A stretch of 64,000 bases of DNA from Kitasatospora mediocidica KCTC 9733 (lineage in GTDB: Bacteria; Actinomycetota; Actinomycetes; Streptomycetales; Streptomycetaceae): positions 1,883,001-1,947,000 of the forward strand of contig NZ_JQLN01000005.1 of NCBI RefSeq assembly GCF_000744225.1. The letters run 5' to 3'. Both the position numbers and the translations under genes were made by a program. The notes below the pieces were generated by a model that saw only the letters and a program-made list of their open reading frames with translations, was not told the origin of the DNA and made no database searches. Of the stretch, positions 16,455 to 25,412 are shown one piece after another (within the stretch, counting starts at the first letter, position 1; every line of letters begins with the position of its first letter).

Positions 16455-16475
16455 GGGGCCTCCCTCGGAGGCCCC
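16455..16475 (-). terminator. Terminator hairpin after the response regulator
   Basis: A 9-bp stem (GGGGCCTCC with GGAGGCCCC) and a CTC loop lie directly beyond the stop of the minus-strand regulator gene. Confidence 0.7.
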
Positions 16476-16477
16476 TG

Positions 16478-17131
16478 TCACCCGCCCACCTCCAGGTAGG
16501 CGAGGACCGCCAGCACCCGGCGGTGGTCCTCCTCGGAGGGCGGCAGGTCGAGCTTCAGGAAGATGTTGGCGGTGTGCTTCTTGATCGCCCGTTCCGTGAT
16601 CACCATCCGCTCGGCGATCGCCCCGTTCGAGCGGCCCTCGGCCATCAGCTCCAGCACCTCGCGCTCGCGGGGGGTCAGCCGGGAGAGCGGGCCGTTGCCG
16701 CGCTCCGCGCCGGTCACCAGCTTGGCGATCACCTGCGGGTCGATCGCGGTGCCGCCCGAGGCGACCCGGCGGACCGTCTCGACGAACTGGTCGGGGTCGA
16801 AGACCCGGTCCTTCAGCAGGTAGCCGATGGCGCCGCTGCCGTCCGCCAGCAGCTCCTTGGCGTAGAGCCGCTCGACGTACTGGGAGAGCACCAGCACCGG
16901 CAGACCGGGGATCTGCCGGCGGGCCTCCAACGCGGCCTGCAGGCCCTCGTCGGTGAACGTCGGGGGCAGTCGCACGTCGACGACCGCCACATCCGGACGT
17001 TGCTCCAACAGGGCCTGCAGCAGATCGGGTCCGGTGTCCACCGCGGCGACGATCTCGAAGTCGTACGCCTGGAGCATTCGGACCAGGCCGTCCCTCAGGA
17101 GGAAGAGGTCTTCGGCGAGAACAACGCGCAC
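16478..17131 (-). CDS. NarL/LuxR-type response regulator
   Basis: The predicted product has 217 residues. The receiver domain starts MRVVLAEDLFLLRDGL, with phospho-acceptor Asp in VAVVDVRLPP and the Lys of YLLKD. The C-terminal LuxR helix-turn-helix is LTPREREVLELMAEGRSNGAIAERM. It overlaps the histidine-kinase gene by 37 bases, so the pair is co-translated. Targets are unknown. Being the first genes between crp and the cluster, the pair may be part of the insertion or a local core system. Confidence 0.92.
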   Translation of the reverse strand: MRVVLAEDLFLLRDGLVRMLQAYDFEIVAAVDTGPDLLQALLEQRPDVAVVDVRLPPTFTDEGLQAALEARRQIPGLPVLVLSQYVERLYAKELLADGSGAIGYLLKDRVFDPDQFVETVRRVASGGTAIDPQVIAKLVTGAERGNGPLSRLTPREREVLELMAEGRSNGAIAERMVITERAIKKHTANIFLKLDLPPSEEDHRRVLAVLAYLEVGG

Positions 17132-18402
17132 GGCAGCTCCATGGTCAGCGTCGTGGGGCCGCCGATCGGGCTGTTGACGGCCAGGACTCCGTCGAAGGTA
17201 GCAAGCCGGCGCTCCAGGCCGCGCAGTCCGGTGCCCCGCGACGGGTCTGCTCCGCCGATCCCGTCGTCGGTCACCTGGGCGCGCAGCTTGCCGTCGCCGT
17301 ACCAGAGTTGGACGTCGACCCGGGCGGCGTCGGCGTGCTTGGCGGCGTTGGTCAGGGCCTCCGAGACCGCGAAGTACAGGGCGGACTCGACGGGGGCCTC
17401 GGGGCGGCCGGCCAGGTCGGCCGAGACCGTCACGTCCAGCGGGCTGTCCAGGCCCAACGCCCGTACGGCGTCGGCCAGTCCGCGATCGGCCAGGACCGGC
17501 GGGTGGATGCCGCGGACCAGGTCGCGCAGCTCGTTCAGGGCCGAGGCGGAGGCCTCCCGGGTCTCCACCAGCAGGGCGCGGACGGCCTCCGGGTCACGCT
17601 CCAACAGCCGCTCGGCCACGCCCAGGTTCATCCCCATCGCGACCAGCCGAGCCTGCGCACCGTCGTGCAGATCCCTTTCGATGCGGCGCAGTTCGGCGGC
17701 CTGGGTGGTCAGCGCGTCGTGCCGCGTCTCGGTGAGGTGACGCACCTTCAGCGCGGCGGCGCTGGCGGCGGTCGGGCCGAGCAGGCTCTGGGCGAACCGG
17801 GCGTGCAGCCGCAGCAGGGCCGGGCCGGACAGCGCGCCGGCCAGCACGATCGGTACGCCCAGGGCGGCCGCCGCGAAGGCGCTGCCGGAGCCGGTCACCT
17901 TGACCATCAAGTACCAGTCGTTGCCGCCGTTCTGGGTGATGCTGTGCCAGAGCATCGGCATCAGCAGGCCGAACAGGCCGTAGCCGACCAGGGCCAGCGG
18001 CAGCAGTGCCAGGACCAGCCCGACCACCGGGTTGACCAGCATCCAGGCCATGTCGCGCCAGGTCGCCCGGTCGGTGAGCACCCACTGGCAACGCTCCCAC
18101 CAGCCCTTGAGGCCGCCGGAGAAGGCCGGGCGGGGCAGGTAGGGGGAGGCGATCGGGACGCCCGACCAGTCACGGGAGAGCCGCCGGGTCAGGTCGGCGG
18201 TGCCGCGCATCGCCGCCGCCATCGGCGGGACCAGGAAGAGGCCGATGCCGGCTCCCAGCAGGCCCATCGCGGTGATCAGCAGGGACAGCAGCGCCACCTC
18301 CGCCACCGCGACCCCGGCCAGCACCGCTCCCCGTCCGACCGCGGTCAGCCCGCCGCCGATCCGCGAACCCGCCGCGCCACCGTGGCTGATGTCCATGCTC
18401 AT
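17095..18402 (-). CDS. Membrane sensor histidine kinase (HisKA_3 type)
   Basis: The predicted product has 435 residues. Several membrane helices in the first 200 residues (AVAEVALLSLLITAMGLLGA, VVGLVLALLPLALVGYGLFG) fit a DUF-type sensor domain. HisKA_3 is RRIERDLHDGAQARLVAMGM with the phospho-accepting His, and the ATPase part is EALTNAAKHADAA and GIGGADPSRGTGLRGL. It is the cognate partner of the overlapping response regulator. Confidence 0.92.
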   Translation of the reverse strand: MSMDISHGGAAGSRIGGGLTAVGRGAVLAGVAVAEVALLSLLITAMGLLGAGIGLFLVPPMAAAMRGTADLTRRLSRDWSGVPIASPYLPRPAFSGGLKGWWERCQWVLTDRATWRDMAWMLVNPVVGLVLALLPLALVGYGLFGLLMPMLWHSITQNGGNDWYLMVKVTGSGSAFAAAALGVPIVLAGALSGPALLRLHARFAQSLLGPTAASAAALKVRHLTETRHDALTTQAAELRRIERDLHDGAQARLVAMGMNLGVAERLLERDPEAVRALLVETREASASALNELRDLVRGIHPPVLADRGLADAVRALGLDSPLDVTVSADLAGRPEAPVESALYFAVSEALTNAAKHADAARVDVQLWYGDGKLRAQVTDDGIGGADPSRGTGLRGLERRLATFDGVLAVNSPIGGPTTLTMELPCALFSPKTSSS

Positions 18403-18666
18403 GTGTCGGTCCCCTTTTCCCCGGCCGCTCGGCCTGGATGACTACCCGTCGATTTCTTCTGCTACTCAGCTTGCCGCTGTTGCGATCGCCGATCACTGGG
18501 CCCTGGACCCCTCTTGGCGGTACCTGGGTACACCCCCGCAGACACCCCCCAAGACCATGTCGCGGGCGGGTGGCCGCGGCCTAGCGTTCTGGGTGTCAGC
18601 AGCGGGGCCGGGCCGGGAACGGCGGGCCCGCTCCAGCGCCCTGCGCGTCGCCACCGGGAGTCCACG
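18403..18666. other. Intergenic region between the kinase and serine-hydrolase genes
   Basis: This is a divergent spacer that must contain both promoters. The only clear signal is the CACCGGGAG ribosome site at about 18652-18660 ahead of the serine-hydrolase start. No repeat or operator stands out. Confidence 0.3.
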
Positions 18667-20706
18667 ATGACCGCTCGAACCCGCCGCACCGGATCCGTCC
18701 TCAGCCCGCTCGGCCTCGCCGTGCTGCTGCTCACCGCCCTGACCGTGTTGGTGTGCACCCTGACACCCGCCTACGCCGCCGGGCCGGCCGGTGGGCCGGC
18801 CGCCGCGGCCGCCGCGGCGCCGGATCCGACGAACGCCGCCCAGGTCCGCGCCCTGGTCGACGGCATCATCCCGAAACAGCTGGCGAAGTATCAAATCCCA
18901 GGTGCCGCAGTGGTGGTGGTGGCCGGCGGCCGGACCGTACTGGCGACCGGATACGGCGTCTCGAACGTTGCGAAGAAGACACCGGTGACCCAGGACACCG
19001 ACTTCTTCATGGGGTCGGACGCCAAGGTCTTCACCTCCGTCGCGGTCCTCCAGCTGGTGCAGGAGGGGAAGTTGGACCTGAACGCGGACGTCAACAGGTA
19101 CCTGACCGGCTTCAAGATCAAGGACAGCTACCCGGGCCACCCGGTCACCGCCGAGAACCTGCTCACCCACACCGCCGGCTTCGACGACACGTTCATGGGC
19201 CTGGCCGTCGCCCAGCCGCAGGACGCCGGATCGCTGGGCGCCAGTCTCGCCGCCCACCAGCCCGCCCGGGTCCGCCCGCCGGGAACCGCGACGGCCTACG
19301 ACAACTACGGTGTGGCGCTGGCCGGATACCTGGTCGAGGTGATCTCCGGGGAGCCCTTCGACCGCTATCTGAGCGAGCATGTGCTCCAGCCGCTGGGCAT
19401 GGACCGGACCAGCTTCAGCCAGGTCCACTCGGCAGCCGTCGACGCCGGCACGGCCCTGGGCTACCGGCCCGAGGGCGGCGGGCAGGTGGTGAACCAGGGC
19501 CAGTACGGTCCCTGGGCGCCGACCGGTTCGGGTGCCGTCACCACCGCCGCCGACATGGGCAGGTTCCTGCTCGCCCAGCTCCAGTCGGGCAGGCTCGGCG
19601 ACCAGCGGATCCTCGATGCCGCGACGGCCCAGCTGATGCAGAGCCGGCACTTCGGCGTCGACCCCCGACTGCCCGGAATGGCCTACCTGTTGGAGCAGCG
19701 CGACCGCAACGGGCAGCAGCTGCTGGTCAAGGACGGCGACGTCCCCGGCTTCCACAGCAACCTCGCCCTGCTGCCGCAGCGCGGCGTCGGCGTCTACGTG
19801 ACCTACAACGGTGACGGTGTCGACACCCACGCCTCGTACGCCACCGAGGAGTTGGTCAACGACTTCGTCGACCACTTCTACCCGGCCCCGGCCGCCGCGG
19901 CGCCGGTCGCCACGATCCCCGGTGACCTGGCCCGCTTCACCGGGGACTACCGCTCCACCCGCACCAGCCACAGCAACCTCACCAAGGCCGGTGCGCTGAT
20001 GGGTTCGGTGCACGTGTCGGCCGGCGCCGACGGCGTGCTGACCACCACCGGACCGCTCAGCCGCAATCCGGACGAGGACGAGCAGCACTGGGTGCAGGTG
20101 CAGCCCGGCCTCTTCCAGCAGCAGGGCGGACAGGCCCGGATCGCCTTCGAGACCGACACCGACGGTCAGGTCACCGCGCTGCTCACCGACGCCGACCCGA
20201 CCATCGAGTTCCAGCCGCTGGCCTGGTACCAGGCGCCCGGACTGCACCAGCAGGTGGCGCTCTACAGCCTCGGCCTGGTGCTGCTCAGCCTGCTCGGCTG
20301 GGTGCTCGGCGCGGTCGTCCGCTCGAAGCGCTCGAACGGCGCCGAGCGCCCGGCGGCGCCCCGGCTGGCCCGCCTGCTGGCCGGCTGCACCGGGCTGCTG
20401 ATCGTCGGCGCGACGGGGATGTTCGCCTACCTGACCTCGGACTCCAACGCCTTCGACGAGACGCTCTTCCTCGGTGACTCGGGCCTGTTGAAGCTGGTGC
20501 CGGCGCTGCTGGCGGCGGCTCTGGTCGGCACCGCCGGGGTGCTGCTCTGCGCGGTCCTCGCCTGGTACCGGCGCTGGTGGGGCCTGGCCGGCCGGCTGCA
20601 CTACACGGTGCTCGCGGTGGCGGCCCTGCTCTTCATGGTGGTGGCCGGCGGCTACAACCTGATCGGGACCTACCACGTGGTCGGCAGCCTGGACCTGATC
20701 GGGTGA
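18667..20706 (+). CDS. Membrane-anchored serine hydrolase (class C beta-lactamase/D-Ala-peptidase family)
   Basis: The predicted product has 679 residues from the ATG at 18667. A signal peptide ends near AYAAG at about residue 38. The beta-lactamase/transpeptidase-like domain (about 60-400) has SxxK as SDAK and a Tyr motif YDNYG (YxN). A non-catalytic beta domain follows, then about four membrane helices at the C terminus (VALYSLGLVLLSLLGWVLGA, LIVGATGMFAYL, LVGTAGVLLCAVLAWY, LAVAALLFMVVAGGYN). Such proteins act on peptide or ester substrates outside the cell. A role in maturation or resistance for the adjacent cluster is possible but unproven. Confidence 0.85.
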   Translation: MTARTRRTGSVLSPLGLAVLLLTALTVLVCTLTPAYAAGPAGGPAAAAAAAPDPTNAAQVRALVDGIIPKQLAKYQIPGAAVVVVAGGRTVLATGYGVSNVAKKTPVTQDTDFFMGSDAKVFTSVAVLQLVQEGKLDLNADVNRYLTGFKIKDSYPGHPVTAENLLTHTAGFDDTFMGLAVAQPQDAGSLGASLAAHQPARVRPPGTATAYDNYGVALAGYLVEVISGEPFDRYLSEHVLQPLGMDRTSFSQVHSAAVDAGTALGYRPEGGGQVVNQGQYGPWAPTGSGAVTTAADMGRFLLAQLQSGRLGDQRILDAATAQLMQSRHFGVDPRLPGMAYLLEQRDRNGQQLLVKDGDVPGFHSNLALLPQRGVGVYVTYNGDGVDTHASYATEELVNDFVDHFYPAPAAAAPVATIPGDLARFTGDYRSTRTSHSNLTKAGALMGSVHVSAGADGVLTTTGPLSRNPDEDEQHWVQVQPGLFQQQGGQARIAFETDTDGQVTALLTDADPTIEFQPLAWYQAPGLHQQVALYSLGLVLLSLLGWVLGAVVRSKRSNGAERPAAPRLARLLAGCTGLLIVGATGMFAYLTSDSNAFDETLFLGDSGLLKLVPALLAAALVGTAGVLLCAVLAWYRRWWGLAGRLHYTVLAVAALLFMVVAGGYNLIGTYHVVGSLDLIG

Positions 20707-20725
20707 GCCGCCGCCGGTAGTACCA

Positions 20726-20752
20726 GGGCCCCGGAGCATCGCTCCGGGGCCC
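20726..20752 (+). terminator. Terminator hairpin after the serine hydrolase
   Basis: A 12-bp perfect stem (GGGCCCCGGAGC with its complement) and a 3-nt loop lie 20 bases after the stop. Confidence 0.8.
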
Positions 20753-20768
20753 ACTGCCGTGGCCGGGC

Positions 20769-20978
20769 TCACGCGATCGCCCGCCAGGAGGTGCTGGGGA
20801 CGTGCGGGACCTGCGGGGCGCGCTGCCAGGAGAGGGTGGGCCGGCCGCGCCGACCGGTCACCCGGGCGGGGGCCCGCCGGGCGCGGACGAGCAGGACGGC
20901 GCAGAGCGCGGCCAGCTCCTCGGGGGTGGGCGCGCCGTGCAGCACCCGGACGGCGGGCGCCGGCTCCTCGGTGGTCAT
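20769..20978 (-). CDS. Acyl-CoA carboxylase epsilon-subunit-like protein
   Basis: The predicted product has 69 residues from the ATG at 20978, preceded by GAAGGGG. VRVLHGAPTPEELAALCAVLLVRA is the signature of the small epsilon subunit that stabilises actinobacterial acetyl/propionyl-CoA carboxylases, which make malonyl-CoA or methylmalonyl-CoA. Normally it sits next to the beta-subunit gene. Here no alpha or beta subunit is nearby. It may boost extender supply for the adjacent polyketide genes. It is separated from the methyltransferase gene by a strong terminator. Confidence 0.7.
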   Translation of the reverse strand: MTTEEPAPAVRVLHGAPTPEELAALCAVLLVRARRAPARVTGRRGRPTLSWQRAPQVPHVPSTSWRAIA

Positions 20979-21013
20979 CTGGTCCCCTTCGGGAGGTCGG
21001 GTGTCGGGTGATG

Positions 21014-21047
21014 CGAACGGCCCCGGCAACTGCGCCGGGGCCGTTCG
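21014..21047 (-). terminator. Strong terminator at the end of the biosynthetic operon
   Basis: A perfect 14-bp stem (CGAACGGCCCCGGC with its complement) and a 6-nt loop lie just after the methyltransferase gene. It marks the probable 3' end of the long minus-strand transcript. Confidence 0.8.
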
Positions 21048-21081
21048 GGTGGCTGGTTCGGGCGAGCGGGGTCGCCGGCGA

Positions 21082-22191
21082 TCAGGCGCGGCGGGCGAGC
21101 AGGACGCGGTGCATCGGGGTGTCGATCAGCGCGACCCGGCGCAGCCCGGCGTCGGCCAGCCACTGGTCGTAGTCCTGGACGGTGAACGAGTCGCCGCCGC
21201 CGGTGGCCAGCATCGAGGCGGCGAACAGCCGGAAGAAGCGGTTCTGGGTGGAGCCGACGCCGCCGTCCTCGTCGACGATGTGGTCGGCGATCGCGATCAC
21301 ACCGTCCTCGGACAGCGACTTGGCCGACTTCAGCAGCAACTCCCGTGCGGACTCCGGGGTCTGCAGGTGGAAGATGTTGACGAAGAGCGCCAGGTCGACG
21401 CCGGTGCCCCAGTCGTCGTTCCAGAAGTCGCAGACCACCGGGTCGAAGCGGTCGGCCACGCCGAGCCGGGCGGCCTGCTCGGTGGCGATCGGGATGATCC
21501 GCTCGGCGTCCAGGCCGCGGGCCTGGAGCCCGGGGAACTCGTCCAGCAGCAGGTGGCTGTAGATGCCGGTGCCGCAGCCCACGTCCAGCAGCGTCGCCGC
21601 CTCGCCGTCGGTCCAGCCGAGCTCGCGCAGCCCGTCAGCGAGGGCGGAAGTGATCGGCGGGGCCCAGAAGTTGATGCCGCGCACCAGTGAGGTGTAGTCG
21701 CTCTCGGAGATCTGGTTGAGCTGCTGGGCACCGTCCTCGCCGCGGGCGCCGGAGCGCACCGCGTCGGCCAGGTTGCGCCAGGCGTGCCAGGCGACGTTGC
21801 GGTCGTGGCCGATCTTGCCGGCCAGGCTGTAGAGGCCGTCGGGGGCGAACACCTGGTGCAGCTCGGCGGGGAGCGTGTAGACGGCCTGGCCGTCCGCGCC
21901 GCGGCTGCGCTCGACCACGTCATAGGCGTAGAGGCCGTCCAGCAGCACCCGGGTGGCCCGCAGGTCGGTGCCGAGCAGCTCGGACAGCCCGGACGCGGTG
22001 GCCGGTGCGACGGTGAGCGCGGCGAACGCGCCCAGGTCCTGGGCGGCCTCGATGACGCCGGTGGCCCACATGCCGATCAGGTGCTCGTAGAGCCGGTGCG
22101 CGGCGCGGATCTCGCCGGTGGGGGAGGGCAGCAGCTCGGTGTCGACCAGCGGGGTGAGGTTGCGGGAGGCGTTCAGGGCGGGAACGGTCAT
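21082..22191 (-). CDS. SAM-dependent O-methyltransferase
   Basis: The predicted product has 369 residues. An N-terminal helical dimerisation region with a winged-helix look (LIGMWATGVIEAAQDLGAFAAL) precedes the Rossmann methyltransferase: SAM-binding LLDVGCGTGIYS, DAERIIP, and VDLALFVNIFHLQ. This layout is typical of small-molecule O-methyltransferases in antibiotic clusters. A good AAGGAG precedes the ATG. It is the last gene before the terminator and is probably a tailoring enzyme for a hydroxyl made by the polyketide or peptide part. Confidence 0.88.
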   Translation of the reverse strand: MTVPALNASRNLTPLVDTELLPSPTGEIRAAHRLYEHLIGMWATGVIEAAQDLGAFAALTVAPATASGLSELLGTDLRATRVLLDGLYAYDVVERSRGADGQAVYTLPAELHQVFAPDGLYSLAGKIGHDRNVAWHAWRNLADAVRSGARGEDGAQQLNQISESDYTSLVRGINFWAPPITSALADGLRELGWTDGEAATLLDVGCGTGIYSHLLLDEFPGLQARGLDAERIIPIATEQAARLGVADRFDPVVCDFWNDDWGTGVDLALFVNIFHLQTPESARELLLKSAKSLSEDGVIAIADHIVDEDGGVGSTQNRFFRLFAASMLATGGGDSFTVQDYDQWLADAGLRRVALIDTPMHRVLLARRA

Positions 22192-22231
22192 GGCGCGGTT
22201 TCTCCTTGGCGAGGTAGTGAGCGGTGGGGTT

Positions 22232-22981
22232 TCACAGGACGATGCCGCCGTCGATCTGCAGGACCGAGCCGGTCACGTACGCGGCGCGGTCGGAGGCGAG
22301 GTAGGAGATCGCCTCGGCGACTTCGTCGGCGGTGCCGAAGCGCCCGAGCGGGATGCTCTGCAGGGCGCCGGCCCGCTGCTTGCCGTCCAGGACGGCCGTC
22401 ATATCGGTTTCGATCATGCCGGGGGCGACCGCGTTGACCCGGATCCGGTAGCGGCCGACCTCCTTGGCCAGCGCCCGGGTCAGCGCGATGATCCCGGCCT
22501 TGGAGGCCGCGTAGTTGCTCTGGCCCGGGTTGCCGTACACCCCGGAGACCGAGGAGAGGGTGACGATCGAGCCGGACTTGCGCTTGATCATCGGGAACAG
22601 CACGGCCCGGCAGAGGTGCGCCGTGCCGCTGAGGTTGGTGTCCTGCACCTGCTGCCAGTCGTCGTCGGACATCAGCAGCAGCGGCTTGTCCCGGGTGATC
22701 CCGGCGCTGGCCACCGCGACCGTGATCGGGCCGAGTTCGGCCTCGGTGCGGGCCACCCAGGCGCGGACCGCCTCCGGGTCGCTGATCTCCAGCCGGTCGG
22801 CGAGGAACCGGACGCCCAGTACGGCGAGTTCCTTGCCGAGCAGGTTCGCCGACTCGTCGTCGGCGCGGTAGCAGAAACTGATGTCGAAGCCGTCCGCCGC
22901 CAGCCGCAACGCGGCCGCCCGGCCGATGCCGCGCGAGCCGCCGCTGATCAGGGCGACTCCCGGTCCGTCGGTCGTGGTCAT
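22232..22981 (-). CDS. 3-oxoacyl-ACP ketoreductase (FabG-like)
   Basis: The predicted product has 249 residues. It is a short-chain dehydrogenase with cofactor motif SGGSRGIG, the NAG-type position as ASAG, catalytic Ser in LSSVSG, Tyr and Lys in YAASKAG, and the PGMIETDM loop. It reduces beta-ketoacyl-ACP to beta-hydroxyacyl-ACP. The ATG overlaps the stop of the Cys-less ketosynthase by 4 bases, so it belongs to the type II polyketide set. No dehydratase or enoyl reductase is present beside it. Confidence 0.93.
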   Translation of the reverse strand: MTTTDGPGVALISGGSRGIGRAAALRLAADGFDISFCYRADDESANLLGKELAVLGVRFLADRLEISDPEAVRAWVARTEAELGPITVAVASAGITRDKPLLLMSDDDWQQVQDTNLSGTAHLCRAVLFPMIKRKSGSIVTLSSVSGVYGNPGQSNYAASKAGIIALTRALAKEVGRYRIRVNAVAPGMIETDMTAVLDGKQRAGALQSIPLGRFGTADEVAEAISYLASDRAAYVTGSVLQIDGGIVL

Positions 22982-24105
22982 CGGACACCTCCCCGCAGGC
23001 GCAGCACGGCGCAGGCGACCACGCCGTCGCGGTCCATCGAGGTGATGGCCGCGAGGCGTCCGGCCGCCAGCGGGTCCTGGTCGGCCAACGCGAGCACGGT
23101 CGCGACCTGGAAGACCGCCGAGGCGGCGGCGGTGTCGCCGATCAGCTCGTGCGGCGCCACCCGGCCGGTGGCCGCGGCGCCGAAGATCTCCACCAGCTCG
23201 GCGGTGCCGCGCCGCCCGGACGCTCCCGGCAGGCCGCTCACGACGGCCGCCCAGAACTCCTCGGGCCGGGCGCCCGCCTGGGCCAGCGCCTCGCGCACAC
23301 AGCTCCCCAGCGCTTGGGCCGGATCCTCCTCGGTGTCCACCCGCACTTCCAGGGACAGCAGTTCGGCCAGTACCCGGCGCCCCTCGGGCACCGTGGCGGA
23401 CGGTTCCAGGAGCAGCACCGCGCTGCCCTCGCCGAGCGGAGTACCGCCCTCGCCGTCGGCCGCCGGGATCCGGGTGCTCTGCTCCAGCCAGGCACGGGTG
23501 CTGGAGTAGTCCTCCACCGCGCCGACCAGGGCGCGTTCGGCACGGCCCGCGGCGAGCAGCCGGCGGGCGTAGCCGAGCGCCAGCAGGCCGGCGGCCCGGC
23601 CGCCCGCCACCGTGGTGTTGGGGCCCTTCAGGTCGAAACGGATGGCGGTGGCCGCGGCCGGACCGTTCATCAGCACGTTCGGCATCAGCTGGGCCGGTAC
23701 GTCGTAGGGCTTCTGGCCCTCGAAGGAGGCCCGGCTGAACTCGCCGGAGCTCTGCGCGCTGCCGACCGTGGTGCCGAGCACCAGGGCGGTGCCGGTGCCG
23801 GTGGCCACCGGGCACCGGTCGGCCACCGCCTCGTCGAGCAGTTCGCGCACCGCGGTGACGGCCAGCCCGGTGGACCGGTCCCAGGTCCGGGTGCCCGCCT
23901 TGCCGAGCACCTCCCGGACCGCGAACCCGGGGACCAGGCAGGCCGGTTCGTCCGTCGGGTGGAAGGCGTCCGGCTCCGGAACGGTGGCGGTCGGGCGCCC
24001 CGCGAGGACGCCGTCCGCGAAGGCCGTGCGGCCGATGCCGAAGGCGGAGACAGCGGACCAGGCGGTGATGACGGGGCGATCCCGACGGATCGCGGTCGTA
24101 CTCAT
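22978..24105 (-). CDS. Ketosynthase-like protein lacking the active-site Cys (chain-length-factor type)
   Basis: The predicted product has 375 residues. The thiolase fold is clear (WSAVSAFGIG start, FDLKGPNTTVAGG, GEGSAVLLLE), but the nucleophile segment reads VAGGRAAGLLAL where active ketosynthases have DTACAAG. The Cys is gone and the catalytic His motifs are not evident. This is expected for a chain-length factor that dimerises with an active ketosynthase and shapes the product tunnel. It overlaps the active ketosynthase stop by 4 bases. Confidence 0.85.
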   Translation of the reverse strand: MSTTAIRRDRPVITAWSAVSAFGIGRTAFADGVLAGRPTATVPEPDAFHPTDEPACLVPGFAVREVLGKAGTRTWDRSTGLAVTAVRELLDEAVADRCPVATGTGTALVLGTTVGSAQSSGEFSRASFEGQKPYDVPAQLMPNVLMNGPAAATAIRFDLKGPNTTVAGGRAAGLLALGYARRLLAAGRAERALVGAVEDYSSTRAWLEQSTRIPAADGEGGTPLGEGSAVLLLEPSATVPEGRRVLAELLSLEVRVDTEEDPAQALGSCVREALAQAGARPEEFWAAVVSGLPGASGRRGTAELVEIFGAAATGRVAPHELIGDTAAASAVFQVATVLALADQDPLAAGRLAAITSMDRDGVVACAVLRLRGGVR

Positions 24106-25412
24106 GAGGCCGGCTCCTTCTGGTTGCCGTGCGGTGCGAACTGCTCGTCGAAGTGGCCGAGGACGACGGAGGCGTTGTTGCCGCCGAAGGCCAGGCCGTT
24201 GTTGACCACGACCCGCAGGCGGGCCGGTACCGACTCGTTGGGCACGCAGTCGATCGGGCACTGCGGATCGGTCGTGCGGTGGTTGACGGTGGGCGGGATG
24301 AACCCGTGGGCCAGCGCGAGCGCGGAGGCTGCGGCGCCCAGCGCGCTGGCCGCGCCCATCGAGTGGCCGAGCATGGACTTCAGCGCCACCACGCGCGGCG
24401 GCGTGTCGCCGAAGACCTCGCGGATCGCCCGGGTCTCGGTGATGTCGTTGGTCTTGGTCCCGGTGCCGTGGGCGGAGACCAGGTCCACCTCCGCCGGCTT
24501 GACCCCCGCGTCGGCGAGCGCGAGCTCCATGCAGCGGCCGACGCTGGCCTGGTCGGGCGCGGTCGGGTGGTGCGCGTCGCAGTTGAGCCCGTAGCCGAGC
24601 AGCTCGGCGTAGATCCGGGCGCCGCGCCGCAGCGCCGACTCCAGGGTCTCCAGGACGAGCACGCCGGCGCCCTCCGCGGTGAGCAGGCCCTCGCGGTCGG
24701 CGTCGAACGGGCGGCAGCGGTCCGGGGAGACCAGGCCGAGCCGGGAGAACCCGGCGAAGGTCCGGCGGCAGATCGCGTCCGAGCCGCCGACCAGGGCGAA
24801 GTCCACCTCGCCCGAGCGGACCGCGTCGAAGCCGTCCCCGATCGCGTAGTTGCCCGCCGCGCAGGCGGTGCCGAGGACCGCGGGCGTCACCCGGGACAGC
24901 CGCAACTCCTTGGCCACCGCCACCGCCAGCCGGTGCGCCGGCAGCCGGCCGGCCGCCACCGGGTCGGTCCGCCCGGTGCCCTCCGCCAGCGCCGCCTCCA
25001 CCAGGTCGTCGAGCTCGCTCGACTCGCCGTCGGTGGTGCCGATGGTGATCATGCCGCGCAGCGCGCCGAGTTGCTCCGGCTCCACGCCGGCGTCCTCGAC
25101 CGCCATCCGGGCGGCGGCGACGGCGAACCGGGTGGCCCGCCCGAGCTGCTCGACGGGTGTGCGGTGGATCCAGCGGGCCGGGTCGAAGCCGGTGACCTCG
25201 TGGCCCAGCGTGTGCGGGAACCCGGTGGTGTCGAACTTGGTGATCGGGCCGGCCCCGCACTCCCCGGCGCGCAGCGCCCGGGTGAACTCCTCGACGCCGG
25301 TGCCGATGCTGGACAGGACGCCCAGCCCGGTCAGGACCACCCGGTGGTGGCCCGCCGCGGTGTGGCTCTGCGGACCCGCTGACGGCAGGTCGTCCGTTCC
25401 TGGTCCGGTCAT
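24102..25412 (-). CDS. Beta-ketoacyl-ACP synthase (type II PKS ketosynthase)
   Basis: The predicted product has 436 residues. The catalytic triad is complete: Cys in LGTACAAGNYA, His in SAHGTGTKTND and His in KSMLGHSMGAAS. FabF-like features include VVLTGLGVLSSIG at the start and GGSDAI. With the Cys-less partner, ketoreductase and ACP it forms a minimal reducing type II polyketide system. The ATG overlaps the ACP stop by 4 bases. Confidence 0.93.
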   Translation of the reverse strand: MTGPGTDDLPSAGPQSHTAAGHHRVVLTGLGVLSSIGTGVEEFTRALRAGECGAGPITKFDTTGFPHTLGHEVTGFDPARWIHRTPVEQLGRATRFAVAAARMAVEDAGVEPEQLGALRGMITIGTTDGESSELDDLVEAALAEGTGRTDPVAAGRLPAHRLAVAVAKELRLSRVTPAVLGTACAAGNYAIGDGFDAVRSGEVDFALVGGSDAICRRTFAGFSRLGLVSPDRCRPFDADREGLLTAEGAGVLVLETLESALRRGARIYAELLGYGLNCDAHHPTAPDQASVGRCMELALADAGVKPAEVDLVSAHGTGTKTNDITETRAIREVFGDTPPRVVALKSMLGHSMGAASALGAAASALALAHGFIPPTVNHRTTDPQCPIDCVPNESVPARLRVVVNNGLAFGGNNASVVLGHFDEQFAPHGNQKEPAS

